From JAQIBY01 sp964407055 (GTDB taxonomy: Bacteria; Bacteroidota; Bacteroidia; Bacteroidales; ML635J-15): a stretch of DNA of 28,175 nt. The notes under the pieces are model-generated. The model did no database searches, was not told the DNA's origin, and saw only the letters and a program-made list of their open reading frames with translations. Each line of letters begins with the position of its first letter. The stretch's first letter is position 1. Shown piece by piece: positions 7,424 to 15,861 of this stretch. Location of the stretch: the NCBI GenBank assembly GCA_964407055.1, contig CAYOUD010000015.1:1-28175 (forward strand), given 5' to 3'. The position numbers were made by a program, and so were the translations under genes.

Positions 7424-8473
7424 ATGAAAACAACACGGAGTAAAATTATATTTTTTTCTTTAATTCTCGTCGGAATTCTTGCGTTTTTATGGTATTTCCT
7501 TAACAATCCGAAGAATCCCTTGAAAATTGACATCTCTGACATGGAGGTAAATATGGAAATACAGCGTTTTGATCAGGATTTGTTTGCTGATTTTGATGAT
7601 ATTGAATCACATGCCCTGCATTTGGAAACCCAATATCCAGATTTTTTCCCGCTGTTTACTCAACAAATTATTAAAATCGGATATACCGGGAGTAAGTCTT
7701 TTAATCAGTATCTCGATGCGTTTATAACCGATTATACAGTAACTCAGGCCAAGGATGCCGTGTCTGAAGCGTTTCAGCATGTATCAGATATTGAAGCAAG
7801 TTTAAATGACGGATTTCAGCATTTTCTTTATTATTTCCCGGATTATCAGCCTCCCAAAATTATTACTTTTATTGCAGGATTTAATCACTCTGTGGTGACA
7901 ACAGACAAATTAATAGGAATTGGTTTGGATAAATATCTTGGAGCTGAGTGTGAATTTTACCAAATGATGAAAATACCACAATATGCTGCAAAAAATATGC
8001 GTAGGGAAATGATTCCGGTTGACTGTATGTCTGCATGGGCAGAAATGGAGTTTCCCAATACAGATTCTTCTGATTACCTCGTGTATCAAATGATTTATGA
8101 TGGGAAAATTCTGTATTTTATGGATGCTATGTTTCCGGAAATGCCGGATCATCTGAAAATTGGGTTTCTTGATGAAGAAATTACTTATTGTCAACACTTT
8201 GAAGCTCGTATGTGGGAATATCTGGTGTCTGAAAACTTGTTGTTTTCAACTGATTATCTCCAACAACGGAAATTTTTAGGCGATGCTCCTTTTACGGCTG
8301 CCTTTGCCTTTGGTAATGACTCTCCTGGACGTGCTCCTGGACGTGCTGCTGCCTGGGTTGGTTGGCAAATTGTGCGTGCTTATGCAAGAGAGAATAAGCT
8401 CGATTTACCTGAAATTATGCAAGAAAACGATTTTCAAAAAATCATGAATTTGTCTTACTATGACCCAAAATAA
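7424..8473 (+). CDS. gldB: GldB-family protein
   Basis: GldB is an envelope protein required for gliding in Flavobacterium, but homologues are widespread in non-gliding Bacteroidota, where their role is unclear. The 349 residues fit the family length. Typical segments are MEVNMEIQRFDQDLF (about 40-54), LETQYPDFFPLF, a FNHSVVTTDKLIGIGLDKYLG block near 160, and a C-terminal SPGR...WVGWQIVRAYA block near 300-320. Two things are odd. The N terminus (residues 8-27) is a membrane helix without a lipobox cysteine, whereas the Flavobacterium protein is a lipoprotein. A tandem 12-bp duplication also inserts four residues in the C-terminal block (PGRA twice at 301-308). No gldC follows; the next gene is convergent. 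Nearness to nadE is also seen in other Bacteroidota as far as I recall. Confidence 0.85.
   Translation: MKTTRSKIIFFSLILVGILAFLWYFLNNPKNPLKIDISDMEVNMEIQRFDQDLFADFDDIESHALHLETQYPDFFPLFTQQIIKIGYTGSKSFNQYLDAFITDYTVTQAKDAVSEAFQHVSDIEASLNDGFQHFLYYFPDYQPPKIITFIAGFNHSVVTTDKLIGIGLDKYLGAECEFYQMMKIPQYAAKNMRREMIPVDCMSAWAEMEFPNTDSSDYLVYQMIYDGKILYFMDAMFPEMPDHLKIGFLDEEITYCQHFEARMWEYLVSENLLFSTDYLQQRKFLGDAPFTAAFAFGNDSPGRAPGRAAAWVGWQIVRAYARENKLDLPEIMQENDFQKIMNLSYYDPK
8322..8345 (+). repeat. Exact 12-bp tandem duplication inside gldB
   Basis: CTCCTGGACGTG occurs twice in direct succession (8322-8333 and 8334-8345), adding four codons in frame. Confidence 0.95.
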
Positions 8474-8480
8474 TTGATTG

Positions 8481-9029
8481 TTATTTGTTTAGTTCGGTTT
8501 CTCCTTTATGAAAATCAATATATTTCTTAGATAATAATCCAAGTAAATTACTAAAACTACTCATGGCTTGTTCTGTCTCTTTAGTTATTTCCCGTTTTTG
8601 CAACCGAAGCATCAAAAGAGAATACAATGCACTTAAACAAACCTTAACTTCATTGGCCGTTTTATCTTTACTTTTTTCCCGAAACAATTCAATATTTGGA
8701 GCTGCAATCCCGGCAAATTCATGATAAGTCGTTTCAATATCATCATTTAGCAAATACAAATGAAATTCCTGTAAATCATTTACTTGATTTTTGAGAAATT
8801 GCAAGTGTCCTTTTTTTGTGATTTTCTCGTCCTGCATTTGTTGAATCAGGCCTTCGTACCAAGAAACTATTTCCCGTTTGTGGTCTTCTTTGACATCATA
8901 TCCGATAATTAATTTTTCTTTAATAATGTCCATGTCGAATTGACAAGCTCTAATCATGTCCTCAATTTGCCACATGTATAGAACATATTCTGCCGGATTT
9001 TCTTGTTTCTTTTGTTTTGCTATAATCAT
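8481..9029 (-). CDS. DUF4924 family protein
   Basis: The 182-residue, all-helical cytoplasmic protein begins MIIAKQKKQENPAEYVLYMWQIEDMIRA, the characteristic opening of the DUF4924 family, which is found in Bacteroidota and has no known function. There is no signal peptide or membrane helix. Its start overlaps the stop of the upstream S4 RNA-binding gene by four bases (ATGA), so the two are translationally coupled and probably linked in function. It converges with gldB, with only 7 bases between the stop codons and no visible terminator. Confidence 0.85.
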   Translation of the reverse strand: MIIAKQKKQENPAEYVLYMWQIEDMIRACQFDMDIIKEKLIIGYDVKEDHKREIVSWYEGLIQQMQDEKITKKGHLQFLKNQVNDLQEFHLYLLNDDIETTYHEFAGIAAPNIELFREKSKDKTANEVKVCLSALYSLLMLRLQKREITKETEQAMSSFSNLLGLLSKKYIDFHKGETELNK

Positions 9030-9409
9030 TTGTATGGATTAAATTTATCAATTTGTCTTCGTTCTTTTTTTGTTGGACGTCCGCTGCCTTTTTCCCGCGT
9101 TGATCCCGTTTTTCTCACCAGTCTGAGCTCTTCAAAAGCTTCTTCCGGCGTTGTTTCGTTAATATATTCAGGAACAAGCTTAGCAGATACTCGGTTGCTT
9201 AATAATGATTTGACCTCAAAAGTACGAATAATTGGTGGAACTTTGATTTCAATCTTATCCCCAATTCGCACATTTGCTGATGCTTTTACTGCCTGATTAT
9301 TGAGCAAAATATGCTTGCCTCGGCAGGCTTCTGTTGCGATGGTTCTTGTCTTGTAAAGCCGTACTGACCATAAAAACTTGTCAATTCGTTCGCTCTCAGA
9401 TTTGGTCAT
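9026..9409 (-). CDS. hslR: S4-domain RNA-binding protein, Hsp15-like
   Basis: The 127 residues consist of an N-terminal S4 RNA-binding domain (about 8-65: RIDKFLWSVRLYKTRTIATEACRGKHILLNNQAVKASANVRIGDKIEI, quoted here as motif blocks RIDKFLWSVRLYKTR, then GKHILLNNQ and VRIGDKIEI) and a basic tail ending GRPTKKERRQIDKF, as in E. coli Hsp15 (133 residues). Hsp15 binds free 50S subunits carrying a nascent chain and helps recycle stalled large subunits. The start ATG at 9409 gives the usual family N terminus. It is the first gene of a two-gene unit with the DUF4924 gene. The family call is firm; an Hsp15-equivalent role is inferred. Confidence 0.9.
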   Translation of the reverse strand: MTKSESERIDKFLWSVRLYKTRTIATEACRGKHILLNNQAVKASANVRIGDKIEIKVPPIIRTFEVKSLLSNRVSAKLVPEYINETTPEEAFEELRLVRKTGSTREKGSGRPTKKERRQIDKFNPYK

Positions 9410-9511
9410 AAAATTAATTTTTTCCGATGTAAAGTTACAAAGCCTTTTATGAATTGGAAAAAATTATTACTTTGGAGCATTAAAATGATCATTTATTTAA
9501 GCTAAAAAACC

Positions 9512-11932
9512 ATGAGAAAAACAGTGTACTTTTTGTTGTTATGCCTGATGTCTGTATCATTAACAGCGCAGGAAAAAGAAATCGGTGAATTTCAAAATTC
9601 TGACGAGAAAATTGATCCGGATGCCTTTGATCGCGAATTGTTAAATCAATTGGTTCTGAAAGAAGTTAATATGTTTATGGATTCGATTGGAATGGAGGGT
9701 TTTGATGATAGTAAGTTTCTGACTAAAATAGCAGGAGAGCATGCCGTGGAAATGGCTGCAAATAGTTCCGCATCAACTGAGGGAAAGGGTAAAACAAAAG
9801 ATGTCCGTTCCCGAATACAGTATTATGGCGGAAGTGGAATTGGTGATGAACTCGTTATGCGCTTCTCAATTAAAACGACAGAAGCATATTATACTTACGA
9901 GGAGTTGGCACGAAATATCGTGTTAAAATGGTCAAGTTCTGTGAGAACTGTAAGAAAATTAAATCGTGGTAAATTTTATCAGACTGGTGTTGGTTCTGCT
10001 CTCGATGATTCGAAAAAGAAAGTTTATGTTTCGTTCTTTATGGGAAATTATTACACGCAAAATGCCGGAGCTTACCGTATTGACGAAATGGCGGTCGCTT
10101 ATACAACCAAAAAATATGGTCTGAAACCATGGGATTATGCGCCTTGCCGGAAAACAAAACGCTATTTCCCCGATATTGTCGATTTGCAGGATGGATTGAG
10201 TATTAACCAAAATGGTGAAATTATTTTTCAATTTAATGATCTCAGACGATTTAAACGATTAATCCGAAGCAAAAAAGATGGGCTGGCTGTTGATATTGTT
10301 CAAAAATCTCAATATGAAAATTGCAAAGCCGCTAATATTGTTGATTATGAACGCGTGAACCGCGGAATTATGACGAAACGCATGTGGAGCAAAAAGATTT
10401 ATAAAAAAAATATCGCTCCTGCTGAGGGAAAACGTAAACGTGTCACCAAACTTCAGGTTGTCTTAGGCGAGCTGCCCGAAGAGCTTAACCCCGAAGAGGT
10501 CGAACTCAATCTTATGATTATTCAAAACAAACATGTCTGTCATAATATTCCGCCAAGTTTTAAAATCGATGCCGGATATGAGTACAGTCAGAAAATTGAT
10601 TTGATGCCCGATACTATCGTCCCAGAAGGTGTTCCTGCGTATAAACCAGAGGCAACAACCAATAAGTTTTCTTTCCGTATTCCTTTTGAACGGAATAAAT
10701 ATACTTACAAGATGGAGGATATCCAACCGGTTGTCAATACACTAAACGAGCCAGATTTTATCATTAATAAAGTGCATGTTGGTGCTTACTCTTCATTGGA
10801 GGGAAATGTCAAAGCAAATGAGAAACTCCAGAAACAACGGGCACAAAGTATTGTTAATGCGTTGAAAGAAAATCAGAACGAAAGTTTGATTGATTCTGTT
10901 ACAGCACAAGCCAACTGGGGAGATTTCAAAAAAGACGTTGTGGGTACCGAGTATGAAAAAATGGCATCAATGACGAAAGAACAGGCAATTCAAGAGATCC
11001 AATCAAAGGGACTTGCGAAAAAACTGGAGCCAATCCTGAAAAGTCACAGATATGCGGATGTTACGGTTTGGGTAACATATGATATTGCCGGTGAAAAGGA
11101 AGAAATGTATGTGCTTAACCAGTTTAATAAAGCAATAAAATCTGGAGATTTAGCGCAGGCGCTGTCAATCCAAAAATACATGTTGGAGCAAGTTGCTATT
11201 GGGAATTTCGGTAAATCTACCGTGGATGGAATGGAAATCCCCGAGGGTGCTGAACATGCCGGACTTAATATGAATAAGATTTGCATGCGGAAAATGGCAT
11301 ATAATGATATCATTGATGAAGAGCATCAGGAAGAAATCAATGCGCTTTGGAGCCTTGATGAAAAAAATCCATACATCTATTTTAATAAATTGTACTGCGG
11401 AGTGCTGCTTAATGACATCACCGATGAATATGTACGTGAAGATTTACAGGCAGAAGTTGATTTTCTCTATGATTTTGAACTGCCTAAGAAACAAATTGAT
11501 TTGTTGAATATTGAAATGCAGTATCACTTGATGGACGAGTTCAAAGATTCTGTCGGATACGACCACCCGATTGTCGTAGAAAGCCTTGAACGTATTAAAG
11601 ACATTATAATTTTTGATGAGGTTAATTGGCAAAACTCACTCAAACTGGCCAGTGTTTTCTTGAATCATGGTGATTATGATTATGCGTTTTCTTTGCTTGA
11701 TCCATTTGTTAAAGAAGAAAATGTATTTCCTGAATTGCTTTTTACATACATCAGTCTTTGCTCAAAAGTTGACCATAAATATCACTCAAATCGGTTTGCT
11801 TTGGCACTTGAAAAAGCCAGAGAAGCTGAGCCTGAAAGGTTTTGTGACTTGTTTAAAGGAAAGGAAGCTTTCCCACGACAAGTTTTTGCCAACGATAATG
11901 TCAAACAAATGTATTGTGAAACTTGTAAATAA
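9512..11932 (+). CDS. Secreted CAP-domain / OmpA-like multidomain protein
   Basis: The 806-residue protein starts with a signal peptide (LLCLMSVSLTAQ). Residues about 38-180 resemble a CAP/SCP domain: an early helix LLNQLVLKEVNMFMDSIG, the AGEHAVEMAANSS helix, the YTYEELARNIVLKW block (compare the CAP GENI...W motif) and FYQTGVGSALDD...VYVSFFMG. The usual second CAP histidine after the Trp is not seen. Residues about 385-450 look like an OmpA-type peptidoglycan-binding fold (a strand ending in FERNKYTY, then VHVGAYSSLEGNVKANEKLQKQRAQSIVNAL). From about 530 the sequence is helical and repeat-like (FNKAIKSGDLAQALSIQKYMLEQV), suggesting TPR-like helices. The mature part suggests a periplasmic, wall-linked scaffold. 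It heads a four-gene operon. I do not recognise it as a named family; domain calls are by eye. Confidence 0.75.
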   Translation: MRKTVYFLLLCLMSVSLTAQEKEIGEFQNSDEKIDPDAFDRELLNQLVLKEVNMFMDSIGMEGFDDSKFLTKIAGEHAVEMAANSSASTEGKGKTKDVRSRIQYYGGSGIGDELVMRFSIKTTEAYYTYEELARNIVLKWSSSVRTVRKLNRGKFYQTGVGSALDDSKKKVYVSFFMGNYYTQNAGAYRIDEMAVAYTTKKYGLKPWDYAPCRKTKRYFPDIVDLQDGLSINQNGEIIFQFNDLRRFKRLIRSKKDGLAVDIVQKSQYENCKAANIVDYERVNRGIMTKRMWSKKIYKKNIAPAEGKRKRVTKLQVVLGELPEELNPEEVELNLMIIQNKHVCHNIPPSFKIDAGYEYSQKIDLMPDTIVPEGVPAYKPEATTNKFSFRIPFERNKYTYKMEDIQPVVNTLNEPDFIINKVHVGAYSSLEGNVKANEKLQKQRAQSIVNALKENQNESLIDSVTAQANWGDFKKDVVGTEYEKMASMTKEQAIQEIQSKGLAKKLEPILKSHRYADVTVWVTYDIAGEKEEMYVLNQFNKAIKSGDLAQALSIQKYMLEQVAIGNFGKSTVDGMEIPEGAEHAGLNMNKICMRKMAYNDIIDEEHQEEINALWSLDEKNPYIYFNKLYCGVLLNDITDEYVREDLQAEVDFLYDFELPKKQIDLLNIEMQYHLMDEFKDSVGYDHPIVVESLERIKDIIIFDEVNWQNSLKLASVFLNHGDYDYAFSLLDPFVKEENVFPELLFTYISLCSKVDHKYHSNRFALALEKAREAEPERFCDLFKGKEAFPRQVFANDNVKQMYCETCK

Positions 11933-11938
11933 CACAGC

Positions 11939-13336
11939 ATGACACAATTAAAAAACATGCACCCTCAGGCAAGTTTGCGTGGGGGTGTTGTTTTAAAAAC
12001 AATGGTATTAAGCCTGATTGCATTTTTTCTGTGCACTGATAGTTTTGCGCAACAATATGTTGAAGGTGAATTTATTGGCGGGCAGGGAATGGAAATTCTT
12101 GTCGGAGAACATTTTGGCGATAATTCCCGAATTATTGATACCATAACCCCGGATGATACCGGTCGGTTTCAGTATCAGTTGGATTCAACAGCAGAAAAAG
12201 GCTTGTATCGGTTTTATCTGAACGACAGACTGTGGCTGGATTTTATTCTTGGATTTGAAGACCTTCGATTTCAAACGGTTGCTGCGGCGCCAGAGCAAAG
12301 CCTTATTGTTTTTGAAGGAAAACAAAACGAAGCATTGTATGATTTTTATCGAATGATTGATGCTGAAGCAGATGCGAAAACTGTGCTGCTGGCTTTTGTG
12401 ATGGATTATCCCAATAAGGATAAGGCGATGAAAACCGTGAAAAAACAACTGAAGAAAATTGTAAAAAAAGAACAGAATTTTCTGAAAAAACTTGAGGGAA
12501 ATCAAGCTGATGCTTTTGTTACCGATTATCTGACTTTTCTTTATAAACAAAGCTGGGAAAACTACGTGTCAAACCAACAGACACAAAAAAGCCGTACCTT
12601 CCGAAATCGTGACTGGAATAATCCTGCCTTGCTCAATTCGAATGCTTATGCTAAGGGTATTATTGATTACCTTATGCTGTATGCAAATTCGGATGCAGGA
12701 CAAGAAAAACAAGAAGCCTTATTTCGCATGGCGATAGACTCATTGTTTTCTTTTATACCACCCGAAACAAAAGTATATGATTATACTGCATTATATTTGA
12801 TGGAGGGTTTTGAGCAGTATGAAATGGAGTCGGTCATAATGCATGTCGTGAAAAACTATTCACAAAATTGTAGCCAAACTGTAGCCAAACTTTCAAATCG
12901 AATTGAATTTTATCGACATTTTTATAATGGAGCAGAAATTCCTGATTTTGTGTTGAGTCGCCAGAATAGTGAAGAAATCCGCTTTTATGAACTTGTCGAG
13001 GGAGTTACTTTGCTTGTGTTCTGGACCACCGACTGTCCGCATTGTGCACAAATGAATGGGGCATTAAAAGAAATGTATCCTGAATTTTATCAAAAGGGCG
13101 TTAAAATTGTTTCAGTTTCCTTGGATGAAGATTTTGGAGAATTAAGTCGTTACCTCAAACAAACCAATTTGCCCTGGCCGGTTTATGCCGACGGTGAAGG
13201 CTGGGAAAGCCCAATTGTGGAAACATTCCATTTGTATGCTACGCCAACAATGTTTCTTGTAAATGAGAATTACCGGCTACTCGGAAAACCCATGAATTTG
13301 AATCAATTAGTCTTTCTCTTGAATCAAATCCAATGA
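11939..13336 (+). CDS. Envelope thioredoxin-like disulfide oxidoreductase (TlpA/ResA type)
   Basis: The 465-residue product has a signal sequence ending DSFAQ. The start is uncertain: ATG at 11939 lies 6 bases after the previous stop, but ATG at 11957 or 12002 would give a more ordinary signal peptide. Residues about 38-130 resemble the beta-rich DUF4369-type domain that precedes Bacteroidota TlpA-like proteins. A helical middle part follows. The C-terminal thioredoxin fold (about 340-465) has VFWTTDCPHCAQM with active-site cysteines 366 and 369 and the cis-Pro segment YATPTMFLVN. CPHC suggests a DsbA/TlpA-like redox potential, but direction cannot be deduced. It probably reduces or rearranges disulfides of periplasmic proteins. 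It overlaps the next gene by four bases. Its partner in the operon could be the upstream 806-residue protein, but this is unproven. Confidence 0.88.
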   Translation: MTQLKNMHPQASLRGGVVLKTMVLSLIAFFLCTDSFAQQYVEGEFIGGQGMEILVGEHFGDNSRIIDTITPDDTGRFQYQLDSTAEKGLYRFYLNDRLWLDFILGFEDLRFQTVAAAPEQSLIVFEGKQNEALYDFYRMIDAEADAKTVLLAFVMDYPNKDKAMKTVKKQLKKIVKKEQNFLKKLEGNQADAFVTDYLTFLYKQSWENYVSNQQTQKSRTFRNRDWNNPALLNSNAYAKGIIDYLMLYANSDAGQEKQEALFRMAIDSLFSFIPPETKVYDYTALYLMEGFEQYEMESVIMHVVKNYSQNCSQTVAKLSNRIEFYRHFYNGAEIPDFVLSRQNSEEIRFYELVEGVTLLVFWTTDCPHCAQMNGALKEMYPEFYQKGVKIVSVSLDEDFGELSRYLKQTNLPWPVYADGEGWESPIVETFHLYATPTMFLVNENYRLLGKPMNLNQLVFLLNQIQ

Positions 13337-14109
13337 AACGATACACAATCATATTAATTATTTGTTTGTTGAGTGAAATTTCACTTATTGCGCAGGATTT
13401 TTATTTTGTTCAGATTACCGATTCACATCTTGGATACAAGAATCACACAGAGATAGCAAATAATATTGTGGAATCCATCAATAATTTGCCTTTTCATATT
13501 GGCTTTGTTGTACATACCGGAGATATCTTTCAGAATAATCTGCACGATCCTGCTGCAGTCAATGATTTTTATGAAATGAAGGGAAATCTGAATCCTCCTT
13601 TGTATGTTTTGCCGGGAAATCATGATCTGCTTCCCAAAGATTATGATAGCTTGGTGACAAAATATCAAAACCAAATCGGACCACTGAATCAAATCAAATA
13701 TTACGACTCGGTGTATCTTGTGTTATTTTATTCCATTCCCTTTGCCGATACTTTACTCCCCGATCTGGAAACGCAAAAACAATGGATAGAGCACAGTTTG
13801 TCCCAGCTTAAAAACAAACAGGTTTTATTGTTTCACCATCAGCCCAGTGTACCGGATTTTTATTTGAACAAACTGCATGAATCCTGGCCGGAAGCTATGC
13901 GTTTGTACTGGATTTACTTAGTAAACAAAAATCAGGTTGAGGCAGTTATTGCCGGACATTTTCATCGCGATGAGTATCATCAGTTGGGCAATGTGCCGCT
14001 GTTTGTATCACCGTCAATTGCCGGATTTTGGGGCAGGCAGGCTTCGTATCGTGTGTATCATTATCAACATGGAAAACTCTCATATCAAACCGTTTATTAT
14101 AATGAATAA
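13333..14109 (+). CDS. Secreted calcineurin-like metallophosphoesterase
   Basis: The 258-residue product begins with a signal peptide ending near LIAQ and then shows the full metal-binding series of the calcineurin-like phosphoesterase fold: ITDSHLG (Asp30, His32), HTGDIF (Asp64), PGNHDLL (Asn96, His97), FHHQ (His168-169) and AGHFHRD (His209, His211). It should bind two divalent metals and hydrolyse a phosphomonoester or diester in the periplasm; the substrate is not predictable. Length and layout are those of a single-domain enzyme. Its ATG overlaps the stop of the thioredoxin-like gene (ATGA), and its last 8 bases overlap the engB start, so it is translationally coupled on both sides. Confidence 0.9.
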   Translation: MKRYTIILIICLLSEISLIAQDFYFVQITDSHLGYKNHTEIANNIVESINNLPFHIGFVVHTGDIFQNNLHDPAAVNDFYEMKGNLNPPLYVLPGNHDLLPKDYDSLVTKYQNQIGPLNQIKYYDSVYLVLFYSIPFADTLLPDLETQKQWIEHSLSQLKNKQVLLFHHQPSVPDFYLNKLHESWPEAMRLYWIYLVNKNQVEAVIAGHFHRDEYHQLGNVPLFVSPSIAGFWGRQASYRVYHYQHGKLSYQTVYYNE

Positions 14110-14725
14110 AATACCACCTGTAAAATCAGTTGCTTTTGTTAAAAGCAGTACAAATCTGGAACAATGTCCGACAGAAAAACGAAATGAAATTGCCTTTATC
14201 GGAAGGTCAAATGTCGGAAAGTCTTCCCTGATTAATATGCTGATGCAGCGTAATAAACTTGCAAAAATATCTTCGACACCTGGAAAAACCCGAACAATCA
14301 ATCATTTTATTGTCAATGATGACTGGTTTTTGGTTGACCTTCCAGGTTACGGCTATGCGAAACGCTCAAAATCTGAACGTAGCACCTTTTCTCAAATGAT
14401 TCAGAGCTATGTGTTAAAACATGAGCGTTTGCTTTTGTTGTTTGTGCTTATTGATTTGCGTTTGCCGCCGCAAAAAGCAGATTTGGCGTTTTTTGAGCTC
14501 TGTGGTGAAAATCAGGTGCCATTTCACATGGTATTTACGAAATATGATAAAGTGAAATCTGGCCAACGTGAAGAAAATCTAAAAAACTATCTTAATAAGA
14601 TGTCGGAAACTTGGGCAGAAATGCCTCCTTATTATGTGACCTCAGCAAAAACCGGCTTAGGGAGAGATGAAATCATGACAACCATCAATAAATTGAACGC
14701 CGATTTTCCGGTTAAAAAGTTTTGA
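14102..14725 (+). CDS. engB: Ribosome-biogenesis GTPase EngB (YsxC/YihA)
   Basis: EngB is an essential TrmE-Era-Septin-like GTPase needed for late 50S subunit assembly. From ATG 14102 the product has 208 residues, the usual length; the frame is open further upstream to 13937, but that stretch overlaps the phosphoesterase and has no homology. All G motifs are present: G1 GRSNVGKSS (34-42), a Thr-rich switch I (STPGKTRTIN), G3 DLPGYGYA, G4 FTKYDK and G5 TSAKTG. The start overlaps the previous stop by 8 bases, so an essential cytoplasmic GTPase is driven from an operon of envelope proteins unless an internal promoter exists. Confidence 0.95.
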   Translation: MNKIPPVKSVAFVKSSTNLEQCPTEKRNEIAFIGRSNVGKSSLINMLMQRNKLAKISSTPGKTRTINHFIVNDDWFLVDLPGYGYAKRSKSERSTFSQMIQSYVLKHERLLLLFVLIDLRLPPQKADLAFFELCGENQVPFHMVFTKYDKVKSGQREENLKNYLNKMSETWAEMPPYYVTSAKTGLGRDEIMTTINKLNADFPVKKF

Positions 14726-14755
14726 AAAAAATGCGTGTTTTTGCGCTTGAAATTA

Positions 14756-14763
14756 TAAATTTG
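14756..14763 (+). promoter_or_regulatory. Likely -7 element for prs
   Basis: TAAATTTG fits TAnnTTTG and predicts a start about 15 bases before the ATG at 14786. No convincing TTG lies at the expected distance. Confidence 0.5.
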
Positions 14764-14785
14764 TGCGAAACAAAAACACACAGTC

Positions 14786-15730
14786 ATGTCCATAGATTCA
14801 CCCATTAAATTTTTTAGCGGTAAAGCATCCAGTTATGTCGCTGAAGACATTGTAAAAGCTTATGGCGCTTCACTCGGAGCATCTAACTTACAGGTTTTTA
14901 GCGACGGGGAATTTCAACCTAGTTTCGATGAAACTGTTCGCGGCCATCAAGTCTTTATTATTCAATCCACCTTTCCACCAGTCGATAATCTTTTTGAGCT
15001 TTTACTGATGATTGATGCAGCAAGACGCGCGTCAGCCTATAAAGTAAATGTTGTTATTCCGTATTACGGATGGGCTCGTCAGGACAGAAAAGACAAACCC
15101 AGAGTCTCAATTGGAGCTAAATTAGTCGCTGATTTATTGCATGCAGCAGGTGCTGACCGTGTAATGACAATGGACTTGCACGCTGACCAAATTCAGGGAT
15201 TTTTTAATGTTCCGGTTGACCATGTCTATGCATCTGCATTGTTTGTGGATTATATTAAAAATCTGAATCTCGATGATATGGTGATTGCTTCCCCAGATAT
15301 GGGAGGAACAAAAAGAGCAAATGCCTATTCTAAATTTATGAAATGTCCGATGGTAATTTGCCATAAAGTCAGAGAAAAAGCAAATCAGGTAGATGAATTG
15401 AGAATTATCGGCGATGTGGAAGGTAAAAATGTCATCATTGTGGATGATATGATAGATACCGCCGGTACCATAAAGCTTGCTGCGGATATGATGATGGACA
15501 GTGGAGCAAAATCCGTCAGAGCCGTTGCAACTCACCCTGTTTTATCAGGACCTGCATACGATCGCATTAACGAATCTGCGCTGAAGGAGGTTGTAGTGAC
15601 AAATTCAATCCCATTAACCGGAAAATCTGATAAAATCACAGTGCTTTCAATCGGACAACTCTTTGCAGACGTTATCCGTAAAGTTTATACGCACCAATCA
15701 ATCAGCAGTGTTTTCATTCAATCAAAATAA
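14786..15730 (+). CDS. prs: Ribose-phosphate pyrophosphokinase
   Basis: This enzyme makes PRPP from ribose 5-phosphate and ATP, feeding purine, pyrimidine, His, Trp and NAD synthesis. The 314 residues equal the family norm. Motifs include FSDGEFQPSFDETVRG (the ribose-phosphate/ATP region), YYGWARQDRKDKPRVSIGAK (flexible loop and regulatory region), the DLHADQIQGFF metal/ATP motif (usually DLHAxQIQGFF) and the PRPP loop VIIVDDMIDTAGTI. All are intact, indicating a class I enzyme. It has its own promoter candidate 23 bases upstream and is followed by the bL25 gene after 131 bases, giving the prs-ctc-pth order conserved in many bacteria. Confidence 0.97.
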   Translation: MSIDSPIKFFSGKASSYVAEDIVKAYGASLGASNLQVFSDGEFQPSFDETVRGHQVFIIQSTFPPVDNLFELLLMIDAARRASAYKVNVVIPYYGWARQDRKDKPRVSIGAKLVADLLHAAGADRVMTMDLHADQIQGFFNVPVDHVYASALFVDYIKNLNLDDMVIASPDMGGTKRANAYSKFMKCPMVICHKVREKANQVDELRIIGDVEGKNVIIVDDMIDTAGTIKLAADMMMDSGAKSVRAVATHPVLSGPAYDRINESALKEVVVTNSIPLTGKSDKITVLSIGQLFADVIRKVYTHQSISSVFIQSK

Positions 15731-15790
15731 TTGCGAACAGGTCTTATCAATTTCAATACTAAAAGATTACGCAAATTAAAATATACTTAT

Positions 15791-15798
15791 TATCTTTG
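15791..15798 (+). promoter_or_regulatory. Likely -7 element for the bL25-pth unit
   Basis: TATCTTTG fits TAnnTTTG and lies 63 bases before the bL25 start codon, leaving a leader of about 56 bases. No clear -33 element is visible. Confidence 0.45.
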
Positions 15799-15861
15799 CG
15801 CACTAATTTGATAATCGAGTGATGGGGGCATGTTGCTCAAGTAGCTCACAAACAAACAATT

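Noticed and set aside
7910..8197. Minus-strand frame opposite gldB
   Set aside because: It is a His/Ile-rich antisense shadow without features.
13937..14101. Upstream extension of the engB frame
   Set aside because: It overlaps the phosphoesterase gene out of frame and has no homology. ATG 14102 gives the normal EngB length.
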